A stretch of DNA of 31,589 bases from SKW197 sp049970095 (GTDB lineage Archaea; Thermoplasmatota; Thermoplasmata; Lutacidiplasmatales; SKW197): NCBI GenBank assembly GCA_049970095.1, contig JBMFNP010000018.1, forward strand, positions 1 to 31,589, written 5' to 3'. The position numbers and the translations under genes were made by a program. Shown here one piece after another: positions 23,724-31,498 of this stretch (position 1 is its first letter; each line of letters begins with the position of its first letter). The notes beneath the pieces are model-generated. The model saw nothing but the letters and a program-made list of their open reading frames with translations, did no database searches and was not told the origin of the DNA.

Positions 23724-23842
23724 GAGGAAAGCCAGCGACGCAGGTTCGAATCCTGCCGGGGCTACTTTATTTTAACTCAAAGCAACAAAACGGAAAAATC
23801 AATAAAATAAAATTTGCAAAAATGTTTTACAAAACTCACATT

Positions 23843-24127
23843 TTATTTTGTAAGGTAAATTTCTATTGATGAGACATTGGTCTGTTTGTTTTCCTGGTTG
23901 GTTACTGTCTCTGTTCCGATACGGATCTCTTTGACTTTTGCAGTGTTGATGAATCTGTTCTTTACGATCTCAGCTACATCCACAGCCCTGCTTATTGCCT
24001 TTCCTCGCGCCTTTATGCCCACCTCTGTTGCACCACTGTTGAACTGGGTTACGACTGCCAGCACATAGTTCATAGGCGGTTTCTTGCCCACAAGTATGAT
24101 GTTATCTTCTTTTTTCTCTGCTACCAT
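23843..24127 (-). CDS. albA: DNA/RNA-binding protein Alba
   Basis: The 94-residue protein is a typical Alba: VGKKPPMNYVLAVVTQF, the conserved KARGKAISRAVDVAEIVKNRF, then a beta hairpin and SSIEIYL at the end. Alba is an abundant archaeal chromatin protein that binds DNA and RNA as a dimer. The ATG at 24127 is chosen because GGTGATT lies just upstream; an in-frame TTG four codons earlier overlaps that site. A strong TATA box, CTTATATAT, lies about 35 bases upstream. Confidence 0.95.
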   Translation of the reverse strand: MVAEKKEDNIILVGKKPPMNYVLAVVTQFNSGATEVGIKARGKAISRAVDVAEIVKNRFINTAKVKEIRIGTETVTNQENKQTNVSSIEIYLTK

Positions 24128-24157
24128 GGAAATCACCAATTACCTAACGAGGTACCG

Positions 24158-24167
24158 ATATATAAGG
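24158..24167 (-). promoter_or_regulatory. TATA box of the Alba gene
   Basis: CCTTATATAT on the minus strand would start the transcript near 24135, leaving a leader of about 10 bases that contains the GGTGA ribosome site at 24132-24137. Confidence 0.65.
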
Positions 24168-24226
24168 ATTTTGGATGCAGGGCGCAGGGACCGAACCCCT
24201 CTGTTACCCCTCTTGGAGAACTATCT

Positions 24227-25486
24227 CTAGCTGAAACTGTCCAGCGTTGTCTGGGAATTCACCTTTCTTTTGCTTTCCATTTTTCTTACTGGTTCAGCGG
24301 GTTCAGGAATCCCAGAAAAGTCATCTTCGGGGAGCAGAATCTCACCGTACTTCCCACCGCCACCAGGTCTCAAAATCACCTTCCCCTCTCTAAACGCCTT
24401 TATGCCCTGGACCACATCGGGTGGTGCCACCTTTCGGATTTCTTCAATTGAAGCATCAATGAGCACACTCACTTCACTTCCAAAATATGTGATAAGCGGT
24501 TCCCAGATATCCAGCACCTTTCTTGTGTTTGGAGAACTTCCCAGCACCCTGGCAATAATCTCAGTAAGTGGAATGATGTGCAGGTACGGTGGGCGATGCT
24601 CAGGATGTTCCGGCTCTTGAAAATCTGCAAGTTCCTCTACTCTGTCCCTTACCCCCTTCTTTATTTTCCCGCCACAACTACATTTCCATTTTCTCTTAAT
24701 TGCTTCTGAAAGCGTGTAATGTGTGAAGCACTTTATACATGCACTTTCATTGTATTTCCCCTCCTCAGGGGGGACACCCACATTAAGCACGACCTTTCTT
24801 CCGTTTCTGCGCATGAGGGCTCTTATCACTTCCTCGCAATTTGGCTCTTGAACCTGCATCCGCATGAACTCTCTAGCCAGTCGCAAGGGCCAGGGAGAAT
24901 GGGCATCAGAATTTGTCAGAAATGTGAGATCCCTTAACTCTGCAATTCTATCAGCATAGGATGTGTCTGCACTCAGCCCAAGTTCCACATAACTCACATA
25001 CTCCACAAGCTCTCCATAACATTCTTTCAGGGAATCAAATGCAGCATATACGGATGTCCATGGGGTGAATGCATGGCAGGGACCAATCAGCACATTGCAA
25101 TCCTTTGCAGCTTCTGCAATTTCCACACCTGTACCATGAAACCTGGGGCGCCCATCTGTGGTAAGATCAGAAACCCTCCCCCTGATTTTCTCTGTAAACT
25201 CCTCCACCTTGGATATGGCTGGAAAAACGAGCAGATGATGCACTCTGTGAGCGTCTTCAATCTCACATGTAAGCATCACCCTTAAATTGTTAATCTCAAA
25301 AGTGCCCTCATCTACTTTTTTCAATGCTTTGATTTCCTCAAGCCATCTGGGATGCAAGCAATCCCCGGAACCAAGCACATGGATGCCTTTCTGAGAGGCA
25401 CCTTTTGCAAGGTTCCGCATACTCATATCTTCACTTGTGCCACCGGAATAACGGCTGTGGATGTGCAGATCCACATTAACTTCCAT
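24227..25486 (-). CDS. Endonuclease Q-like PHP-family DNA repair nuclease
   Basis: The 419-residue protein matches the TIGR00375/EndoQ family. An N-terminal PHP-type metal domain has DLHIHSRYSGGTS, GSGDCLHPRW, GPCHAFTPW and TNSDAHSPW. A zinc site CIKC...CSCG (near 255-278) follows, then a helical part with PLTEIIARVLG and the RPGGGGKYG segment. EndoQ of Thermococcales cuts DNA 5' of uracil, hypoxanthine and abasic sites and binds PCNA. The C-terminus ends QTTLDSFS, close to the PIP-box pattern Qxxhxx(F)(F), and a PCNA gene lies 3 kb away. It overlaps the small membrane protein gene by 11 bases and is the last gene of the ATPase operon. Confidence 0.85.
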   Translation of the reverse strand: MEVNVDLHIHSRYSGGTSEDMSMRNLAKGASQKGIHVLGSGDCLHPRWLEEIKALKKVDEGTFEINNLRVMLTCEIEDAHRVHHLLVFPAISKVEEFTEKIRGRVSDLTTDGRPRFHGTGVEIAEAAKDCNVLIGPCHAFTPWTSVYAAFDSLKECYGELVEYVSYVELGLSADTSYADRIAELRDLTFLTNSDAHSPWPLRLAREFMRMQVQEPNCEEVIRALMRRNGRKVVLNVGVPPEEGKYNESACIKCFTHYTLSEAIKRKWKCSCGGKIKKGVRDRVEELADFQEPEHPEHRPPYLHIIPLTEIIARVLGSSPNTRKVLDIWEPLITYFGSEVSVLIDASIEEIRKVAPPDVVQGIKAFREGKVILRPGGGGKYGEILLPEDDFSGIPEPAEPVRKMESKRKVNSQTTLDSFS

Positions 25487-25826
25487 TCCTCACAACCTCC
25501 TTGCCGAATATCACATTTATTACATGCAATTCCATCACATATATGAACAAAATCACACCAAGTCCCAGCAGAGCAAGATAGATGGGTATTGTAAAATAAA
25601 GGAGTGCTGTTGCTAGGAGAGCGTCCGCAAATGCAAGCACACCCCAGAGCAAGAGTAGCATCTTTCTCTTTTTCATCACCTTCACAAAAACCTGCGTAAT
25701 CCCCAATGGAGCGGTTTCTCTATCGCCAATATCTCGGATATCCCCCATATATCCTGAGAAAAATGGACTGACAAAAAACCCGAGGAAGAGTAATATTACA
25801 ATCAAAATTGTACCTATAAAGACCAT
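25476..25826 (-). CDS. Small integral membrane protein, unknown function
   Basis: The 116-residue protein has an N-terminal hydrophobic segment (about 1-24), a polar loop, and two further hydrophobic segments near the C-terminus (about 57-77 and 79-100), so probably three membrane helices. I do not recognise the family. Its ATG lies inside the end of the P-type ATPase gene (13-base overlap) with AAAGGTGG just before it, and its own end overlaps the EndoQ-like gene by 11 bases. Tight coupling to the ATPase suggests it may be an accessory or regulatory subunit of that pump, which is inference from context only. Confidence 0.65.
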   Translation of the reverse strand: MVFIGTILIVILLFLGFFVSPFFSGYMGDIRDIGDRETAPLGITQVFVKVMKKRKMLLLLWGVLAFADALLATALLYFTIPIYLALLGLGVILFIYVMELHVINVIFGKEVVRNGS

Positions 25827-28528
25827 TTTCCACCTTTCAAATTTCTTACAATAAACTTCCTTATTTCATCCACACATAACAACAGGACACCCAGCAGGAA
25901 AATGGTAACCCAGTCAATTACCCGTATAGGTGTGGTTTTGAACATTACATTCATGAAGGGCATGTACACTGCGAAAATCTGGAGCAGGATTGCAGTGACT
26001 ATTGTGATTACCAGAAGTTTATTGTCCATTTTCAGGCTAAACAGGGATTCATGTAAATTCCTGCAATTAAGCACACTGTACATCTGGAAAATCACAAATG
26101 CAGTGAAGGTCATTGTCTGGGCATAACTCTCCTTAGTTGGTGCGAACTCTTGGGGTGTAAAATTGTAAGAATACCAGAACACAAAGAGTGTGAGAAATGC
26201 CATTGCCAGCCCATTCACCATTATTGCAGTAATCATCTCACGAGTAAGAATGTGTTCAGTTTGCTTCCTTGGCTTCTGCAACATAATCTTTGGTGTAGCT
26301 TTCTCAAGACCCAGTGCCTGAGCTGGGGGACCATCTATGAGTATGTTTACCCAGAGAATTTGAACAGGATAAAGGGGAATTACCCCAGGTACTGTAAAAA
26401 TAGCAAGGAATATCAGAGTGGTTGCACCGATATTGGTTGTAATCTGGTATCTCACAAATTTTCTGATATTTTCGTAAATCTTCCTTCCTTCCTCCACAGC
26501 CCTTACAATTGTGGCAAAATTATCATCTGCAAGCACAATTCCACTGGCATCCTTTGCTACATCTGTACCAGTTATTCCCATTGCAATCCCAATATCTGCA
26601 TTGGCAAGCGCAGGTGCATCATTTACACCATCACCAGTCATTGCTACCACATACCCTCGTTTCTTGAATGCACGCACAATCTTGAGTTTCATCTCTGGAT
26701 GCACCCTTGCATATACACTCACATTCTCAACCACACCTGCAAGTTCTTCATCAGACATTTTCTCCAGCTCACTCCCTGTAAGAATCTTACCACTCCAGAT
26801 GCCAAGTTGCTTTGCAATTGCAATCGCAGTATCTTTCTGGTCTCCAGTGATCATTACAACCTTTATTCCAGCAGTGTGACAGCATTTTATTGCGTCCTTT
26901 ACTTCAGGTCTTGGGGGGTCAATAATTCCCACAAGTCCCACAAAAGTCATTTCATTTTCCAATTTCTCAATATCCTCGGGGATTGCAGGGATTTCCTTTA
27001 TTCCAAGTGCCAGTACCCTGTAACCCTTTGATGCCATTGTTTTGTTTACATCGAGAATTGCCTGCTTTTCACTTTCAGATATAGGGAGAATTTTTCCATC
27101 TTTCCATATGGTGGCTGAGAGATTGAGAATAACCTCGGGTGCTCCCTTGATATGCACAACTTTTCTTCCTTCAAATTCATTCACCGTGCTCATGATTTTT
27201 TTCTTAGGGTCAAAGATCTTCTCAGATATTCTGGGATAAAGTGCATGCAACTTTTTTGGAGCCATAGAAAGTTTGCCTGCAAAGGCAAGAAGCGCACCTT
27301 CCGTGGGATCACCAATTACCTTCCAAATACCCTTTTCATTCATCAGATTTGCATTGTTGCACAGCACACCGATTCTTGCAAGCAAATCTATGCCCTCTTT
27401 GTTTTCCATGTAGCCAATAACTTCACCTTCTGGTGCATAACCCACGCCCTTAACCTCATGCCTCCTCCCGTTTACAAAAATTTCCTTAACAGTCATCTGG
27501 TTCTTGGTGAGTGTCCCTGTTTTGTCTGTGCAAATCACCGATGTGCAGCCAAGGGTTTCCACGCACATTAACCTTCGCACAATTGCATTTCTTTTTGCCA
27601 TTATCTGCATTCCAAGTGCAAGGGTAACAACAAGTACAATTGGTAGCCCCTCAGGGATTATTGCCACTGCCAGTGAGATTGCAAGCAGGAAATTCTGTGA
27701 GATATTGTGTGAAATTGCGGTTGCGGTGAAGAACAGAAGTACGGAAATTGCGATCGCTATATAGCCAATCTGCTTTCCGAGTGCGTCTATGCTTTGCTGT
27801 AAAGGAGTTTTCTCGGTTTCGCTTTCCTGAACTAGTTTTGCTATTTTTCCGAGTTCAGTTTTCATCCCGGTGCGAATTACAACACCGATGCCCCTGCCCC
27901 TTGCTATAATCGTGCCCATGTAAGCTATATTTGTGCGTTCCCATTTGTCTGCATCTACCGCACATGGCTCTGTACTCTTGCGTACAGGGACGCTCTCTCC
28001 TGTGAGCATTGATTCATCAATCTCCATATTTGTGGTTTCTATCAATCTGAGGTCCGCAGGAACTTTATCCCCTTCTTCAAGAAGCACAATATCTCCAGCC
28101 ACAATATTTTCATTGAGAATTGTCTGGCTTTTACCATCCCTGAGCACCTTTGCTCTGGGTGCTGTTATTCTTTTCAATGCTTCCATGGCTTTTTCAGCCT
28201 TGGATTCCATCATATATCCCATGACTGCGTTGATTGTGATTGCAATGAGAATTGCAGCGGTATCTGAAAGATGATTCTCTTCAGTAAAGATTGTAAGAAG
28301 AATTGTGATGATTGCAGCCACAATAAGCATGATAATGGGTATGCTTTTGAACTGGTTCAAAAATTTGATTACTGGATGTTCCTTTTTTTTCTCAGCGAGC
28401 ACATTTTTACCCTTCGCAAGCCTTGCATTTGCATCATGAGTGGTTAATCCATTCTCTTTTGAAGTGCCAAGCGCTGTAAGCACATCATTCTCTGGGAGTG
28501 CATGCCATGGTTTTTCAGCGCATACCAT
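25814..28528 (-). CDS. P-type (P2A) cation-transporting ATPase, probably Ca2+/Mn2+
   Basis: The 904-residue protein has the complete P2 ATPase layout: an N-terminal cation-ATPase domain, actuator motif TGES (MLTGESVP), M4 motif PEGLP, phosphorylation site DKTGTLT, KGAPE in the nucleotide domain, hinge GDGVNDAPAL, and about ten membrane helices. In M6, WVNILIDGPPAQALG closely resembles Golgi Ca2+/Mn2+ pumps of the PMR1/SPCA type, which have a single high-affinity cation site. Export of Ca2+ or Mn2+ from the cytoplasm is the best guess; Na+ is an alternative. A TATA-like AAATAAATAAATG lies about 25 bases before the ATG, so the message may be leaderless. It leads a three-gene operon. Confidence 0.92.
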   Translation of the reverse strand: MVCAEKPWHALPENDVLTALGTSKENGLTTHDANARLAKGKNVLAEKKKEHPVIKFLNQFKSIPIIMLIVAAIITILLTIFTEENHLSDTAAILIAITINAVMGYMMESKAEKAMEALKRITAPRAKVLRDGKSQTILNENIVAGDIVLLEEGDKVPADLRLIETTNMEIDESMLTGESVPVRKSTEPCAVDADKWERTNIAYMGTIIARGRGIGVVIRTGMKTELGKIAKLVQESETEKTPLQQSIDALGKQIGYIAIAISVLLFFTATAISHNISQNFLLAISLAVAIIPEGLPIVLVVTLALGMQIMAKRNAIVRRLMCVETLGCTSVICTDKTGTLTKNQMTVKEIFVNGRRHEVKGVGYAPEGEVIGYMENKEGIDLLARIGVLCNNANLMNEKGIWKVIGDPTEGALLAFAGKLSMAPKKLHALYPRISEKIFDPKKKIMSTVNEFEGRKVVHIKGAPEVILNLSATIWKDGKILPISESEKQAILDVNKTMASKGYRVLALGIKEIPAIPEDIEKLENEMTFVGLVGIIDPPRPEVKDAIKCCHTAGIKVVMITGDQKDTAIAIAKQLGIWSGKILTGSELEKMSDEELAGVVENVSVYARVHPEMKLKIVRAFKKRGYVVAMTGDGVNDAPALANADIGIAMGITGTDVAKDASGIVLADDNFATIVRAVEEGRKIYENIRKFVRYQITTNIGATTLIFLAIFTVPGVIPLYPVQILWVNILIDGPPAQALGLEKATPKIMLQKPRKQTEHILTREMITAIMVNGLAMAFLTLFVFWYSYNFTPQEFAPTKESYAQTMTFTAFVIFQMYSVLNCRNLHESLFSLKMDNKLLVITIVTAILLQIFAVYMPFMNVMFKTTPIRVIDWVTIFLLGVLLLCVDEIRKFIVRNLKGGKWSL

Positions 28529-28656
28529 GATGTACGGATAGAACGCATTTATTTATTTCTATCTGCAAGGAGGGAGAGATAGAAAAATGTATAGGTTATC
28601 TTAAAATTTTCTGGAAAACAGTACCAAAATTTCTACATCCGCCAATCGCAAGAAAA

Positions 28657-28670
28657 TTTTTTATACATAA
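28657..28670 (+). promoter_or_regulatory. TATA box of the PCNA gene
   Basis: TTTTTTATACATAA, with purine-rich GCAAGAAAA directly upstream as a B-recognition element candidate, would start transcription near 28690. That rules out the in-frame ATG at 28670 as translation start. Confidence 0.6.
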
Positions 28671-28696
28671 TGGTATTTGCGTTTAAAGGTGAATTT

Positions 28697-29434
28697 ATGC
28701 TGAACGCAAAAATAAAAGCCGAAACATTGAAAGAGGTTGTTGAACTCATTCATACTCTGGTTGATGAGGTGAAAATGAACTTTGGAAAGAGTGAATTGGG
28801 TGTGAAAGCAGTGGATCCGTCTCATGTGGCTATGATATATCTGATTTTGAAAAATACTGGCTTTGAAGAATATGATTCCAAAGGACTTGAAATTGGCGTG
28901 GAACTTGAAAAATTGAAGGAAGTGCTAAAACTGGCGAAACCAGGGGATGTAGTAACACTCAAATATGATGAGGATAAAAACAAACTAGTAGTTGAGATAT
29001 CTGCGTTTAAAAGATATATTCCTCTATTGGATATTGCAAGTATCAGCGATGCAAAGGAGCCTTCCCTTACGCACACCGCAAAGGCAGTGGTAGATGTGGA
29101 AATGTTGAGGCAAGGCATAAGAGGAACTGAAAGTGTCTCCAGCCATCTTACAATTGAGATAAAGCCCGATACCTTTAAACTTGAGGGTGAAGCGGAACAG
29201 GATAAGGTGGAAATGGTGCTTCACAAGGATTCTGGTGAAGTTGAGATAGAAGCTAAAGAACCTGCAAAAAGTATGTACGCACTTGACTACTTCTCAAATG
29301 TAGTGAAAGCTATAAGTTCCGCCCAGAAAGTCACTCTCCACATAGGAAAAGATTATCCGCTAAAAATGGAATTTGAGTTTGCTGGCGGTAACGGAAATGC
29401 TAGGTTCTTGCTGGCACCTCGAATGCCTGATTAG
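28697..29434 (+). CDS. pcn: DNA polymerase sliding clamp (PCNA)
   Basis: The 245-residue protein has the two-fold clamp domain layout of PCNA. The first domain has LVDEVKMNF and GVKAVDPSHVAMI, the interdomain region is near YIPLLDIAS, and the second domain ends with YPLKMEFEF and the C-terminal FLLAPRMPD. It forms the trimeric ring that tethers polymerase, ligase and repair nucleases to DNA. AAAGGTGA at 28685-28692 supports the ATG at 28697. Length agrees with the family (245-249). The neighbouring operon encodes an EndoQ-like nuclease with a PIP-like tail. Thiolase follows after 15 bases, possibly in the same transcript. Confidence 0.95.
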   Translation: MLNAKIKAETLKEVVELIHTLVDEVKMNFGKSELGVKAVDPSHVAMIYLILKNTGFEEYDSKGLEIGVELEKLKEVLKLAKPGDVVTLKYDEDKNKLVVEISAFKRYIPLLDIASISDAKEPSLTHTAKAVVDVEMLRQGIRGTESVSSHLTIEIKPDTFKLEGEAEQDKVEMVLHKDSGEVEIEAKEPAKSMYALDYFSNVVKAISSAQKVTLHIGKDYPLKMEFEFAGGNGNARFLLAPRMPD

Positions 29435-29449
29435 TAAAAAGTGAATTTT

Positions 29450-30625
29450 ATGGATGCCTACATAGTAAGTGCTGTCCGCACCCCCATTGGAAAATTCGAA
29501 GGCACTTTGAAAGGTATTCCAGTGCAGAAACTCGGAGCAATTGTAATTGAGGAAGCTGTGAAAAGGGCAGGGATAGAGAAAAACTGTGTAGAAGAGGTGA
29601 TTATGGGAAATGTGCTTCAGGCAGGTCTTGGTCAAAACCCTGCAAGACAGGCAGCAATTTACGCAGGAATCTCTTACGAGGCAGGGGCTCTCACTGTGAA
29701 CAAGGTGTGTGGCTCAGGGATGAAGGCGATAATGCTTGCTGCCTCAGAAATCCGCGCTGGTGATGCTGATGTCATCGTTGCTGGCGGTATGGAAAGCATG
29801 GACAACGCACCCTATTTACTTGATAAGGCAAGGTTTGGATACAGGATGTTTGATGCAAAAATCATAGATGAAATGGTGTATGATGGGCTTTGGGATGTGT
29901 ACAACAATTTCCATATGGGAATGACTGGCGAGATAATTGCACAAAAGTATGGTATTAAAAGAGAAGATATTGATGCATTTGCTCTGCGGAGCCATCAGAG
30001 GGCAATTAGGGCAATAAAAGAAGGAAGATTTAAAGACGAGATTGTACCTGTTGAAGTACCTGGCAAGAAAGGTGAGAAAATTCTCTTTGAAAGAGATGAG
30101 GGTCCAAGAGAGGACACAAGTATGGAGAAACTGGCAAAATTGAAGCCTGTGTTCAAAGAGAATGGTGTTGTAACTGCAGGGAATGCTTCTCAGATCAGTG
30201 ATGGTGCTGCAGCACTTTTGGTGATGTCTGAAAGGGCTGTAAATGAATACGGGGTGAAGCCACTTGCAAAAATCCACAGTTATGTTTTTTCAGGTACAAA
30301 GCCAGAGCTTGTGATGGAGGCACCTGTGCCCACTGTAAAAAAGTTGTTGGCAAAGACAGGTTTAAAAATTGAGGATTTTGACCTTGTGGAGCACAATGAA
30401 GCTTTTGCCTCTGCATCTGTTGCAATTCAGAGGGTGTTTTCAATTCCCGACGATAAATTCAATGTAAATGGGGGTGCTGTGGCTCTAGGACATCCTATCG
30501 GTTGCAGTGGTGCAAGGATTACGGTTACACTCCTGCATGAAATGCTGAAAAGAAACTCGCATCTCGGACTGGCTACTGTATGTCTTGGAGGGGGAAATGC
30601 AACTGCAATTGTGCTCGAAATGTAA
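29450..30625 (+). CDS. Acetyl-CoA C-acetyltransferase (thiolase)
   Basis: The 391-residue protein has the full thiolase fold with nucleophile Cys in VNKVCGSGMKA, the EHNEAFA motif, GGAVALGHPIGCSGAR and the second Cys in CLGGGNA. It matches the bacterial AtoB/PhaA type rather than the archaeal thiolase that works with HMG-CoA synthase and a DUF35 partner, and no such neighbours are present. It condenses or cleaves acetoacetyl-CoA. Feeding the mevalonate pathway or fatty-acid breakdown are both possible. A GTG three codons earlier is also in frame, but the ATG gives the standard MDAYIVSAVRTP start. Confidence 0.93.
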   Translation: MDAYIVSAVRTPIGKFEGTLKGIPVQKLGAIVIEEAVKRAGIEKNCVEEVIMGNVLQAGLGQNPARQAAIYAGISYEAGALTVNKVCGSGMKAIMLAASEIRAGDADVIVAGGMESMDNAPYLLDKARFGYRMFDAKIIDEMVYDGLWDVYNNFHMGMTGEIIAQKYGIKREDIDAFALRSHQRAIRAIKEGRFKDEIVPVEVPGKKGEKILFERDEGPREDTSMEKLAKLKPVFKENGVVTAGNASQISDGAAALLVMSERAVNEYGVKPLAKIHSYVFSGTKPELVMEAPVPTVKKLLAKTGLKIEDFDLVEHNEAFASASVAIQRVFSIPDDKFNVNGGAVALGHPIGCSGARITVTLLHEMLKRNSHLGLATVCLGGGNATAIVLEM

Positions 30626-30632
30626 TTTTTAA

Positions 30633-31463
30633 TCACATTCCCAGAAAATAGAGAGCAAGCACAATGGCTGCAAAGCTGAATGAATACACTGAGAACAGAA
30701 AGAATTTTTTACCTTTCAGAATATACATCAGAAGTTTTAGGGATAGCAGCCCCACTACAAATGCAGTAATTACACCCGCAAGCATCAGTGTTGGATCAAT
30801 ATTTCCAGTTGTGCCAGTAATTTCTCTGATATCAAGAAGTGTGGCACCGATGAATGCGGGTACACTCGCAAGGAAACTAAACCTTGCAGCATCCTCCCGT
30901 TTTATTCCCCTTGCCACTCCTATTGAAATTGTGGAACCAGATCTGGAAAGTCCCGAAAAAGCAGCCAATCCCTGCATTGTGCCTATGAGGAGGGCATCGG
31001 TCATGCCAATCCTTTTCCAGTCTTTTATTTCTTTTCCAAACTTCGTTGAGAGATTGAGAAAGCCCTGGATAATAAATGCAATTCCCACAGGGAGCAGAGT
31101 TCTGATGTAGAGATTTATAATGAAGAGGTCAATAATCACCCCGATTATCCCAGTAGGGATGATTGCAATTAAAATCAGTGCAGCGTATTTTCGTTCTTGG
31201 GTTTTTGTGATTGCGTTCATGAGTTTGTGCCCATGTGCAATGTCTTTGAGTATTTCCAGGATTGCTTTTAATGTTGCCAGAATTTCCTTGCGAAAGAAAA
31301 TAATTATGACAAGCATTGTGGCAAAATGTAAACCAATATTATAACTAAATGGTGTTTCCCCTAGAAAATGCTGAATAACCACAAAATGACCTGAGCTACT
31401 GATAGGGAGCCATTCTGTAATTCCTTGGATGATGCCCATGAGGATTGCCATAAGTAAATCCAT
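30633..31463 (-). CDS. uppP: Undecaprenyl-diphosphatase-like membrane phosphatase (UppP/BacA family)
   Basis: The 276-residue membrane protein has about eight hydrophobic helices and both BacA motifs: EGxxE-type GITEWLPISSSGH near residue 15 and the second loop FSGLSRSGSTIS. It dephosphorylates C50-60 polyprenyl diphosphates; in archaea the likely substrate is a dolichyl-type diphosphate used in glycan transfer. It converges on thiolase with 7 bases between the stops. A TATA-like AATAAAATAC about 26 bases before the ATG suggests a leaderless message. Confidence 0.93.
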   Translation of the reverse strand: MDLLMAILMGIIQGITEWLPISSSGHFVVIQHFLGETPFSYNIGLHFATMLVIIIFFRKEILATLKAILEILKDIAHGHKLMNAITKTQERKYAALILIAIIPTGIIGVIIDLFIINLYIRTLLPVGIAFIIQGFLNLSTKFGKEIKDWKRIGMTDALLIGTMQGLAAFSGLSRSGSTISIGVARGIKREDAARFSFLASVPAFIGATLLDIREITGTTGNIDPTLMLAGVITAFVVGLLSLKLLMYILKGKKFFLFSVYSFSFAAIVLALYFLGM

Positions 31464-31483
31464 ATAAAATGGAAATGAATGGA

Positions 31484-31493
31484 GTATTTTATT
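31484..31493 (-). promoter_or_regulatory. TATA-like box of uppP next to the repeat
   Basis: AATAAAATAC on the minus strand is centred about 26 bases before the uppP ATG. The repeat begins six bases further upstream, so the B-recognition element position lies at the repeat junction. Confidence 0.45.
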
Positions 31494-31498
31494 CTTAC

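Larger units (their letters stand above)
23514..23729 (+). other. tRNA-Gln intron carrying two copies of the double-hairpin repeat
   Basis: The 216-base intron lies between G37 and A38. A minimal central helix can form between C32-U35 and GAGG at 23724-23727 (two of four pairs are G-U), with 3-base bulges GG^A and AA^A, so cleavage at the canonical places is plausible. A clean inner helix next to it is not visible; GGTACCC (23515-23521) can instead pair with GGGTACC (23589-23595). The 5' part holds the 12-base repeat ACCCTTTTCAGG twice (23518-23529 and 23531-23542), one base apart. Confidence 0.85.
23476..23764 (+). tRNA. tRNA-Gln (anticodon UUG) with a 216-base intron
   Basis: The 5' exon 23476-23513 and 3' exon 23730-23764 join into a full cloverleaf. 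The acceptor is AGCCCCG/CGGGGCT with discriminator A and no encoded CCA. The D arm has A14, G18G19 and A21. The anticodon stem is CTGGC/GCCAG, loop CTTTGGA with anticodon TTG at 23510-23512, and the T arm GCAGG-TTCGAAT-CCTGC. All stems in the exons are intact, and D-stem features (G10-U25, U13-U22) match tRNA-Arg in this window. The break is at the canonical 37/38 site, but the intron is very long and repeat-filled. Confidence 0.93.

Noticed and set aside
23514..23729. Group I/II intron, homing endonuclease or inactivating insertion in tRNA-Gln
   Set aside because: No catalytic intron core or endonuclease frame is visible, and the break is exactly at the archaeal 37/38 splice site with intact exons, which fits a BHB intron better.
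23500..23775. Open frame of 91 codons across the tRNA-Gln locus
   Set aside because: It runs through both tRNA exons and the hairpin repeats, and its composition (Gly, Arg, Pro rich) follows the GC-rich repeat, not a protein.
24176..24210. tRNA T-arm-like sequence (GGGGTTCGGTCCC on the minus strand)
   Set aside because: The loop is one base short and lacks A58, and no acceptor, D or anticodon arm can be built around it.
26150..27031. 293-codon plus-strand frame
   Set aside because: Antisense to the P-type ATPase, Cys/His-rich shadow without any domain.
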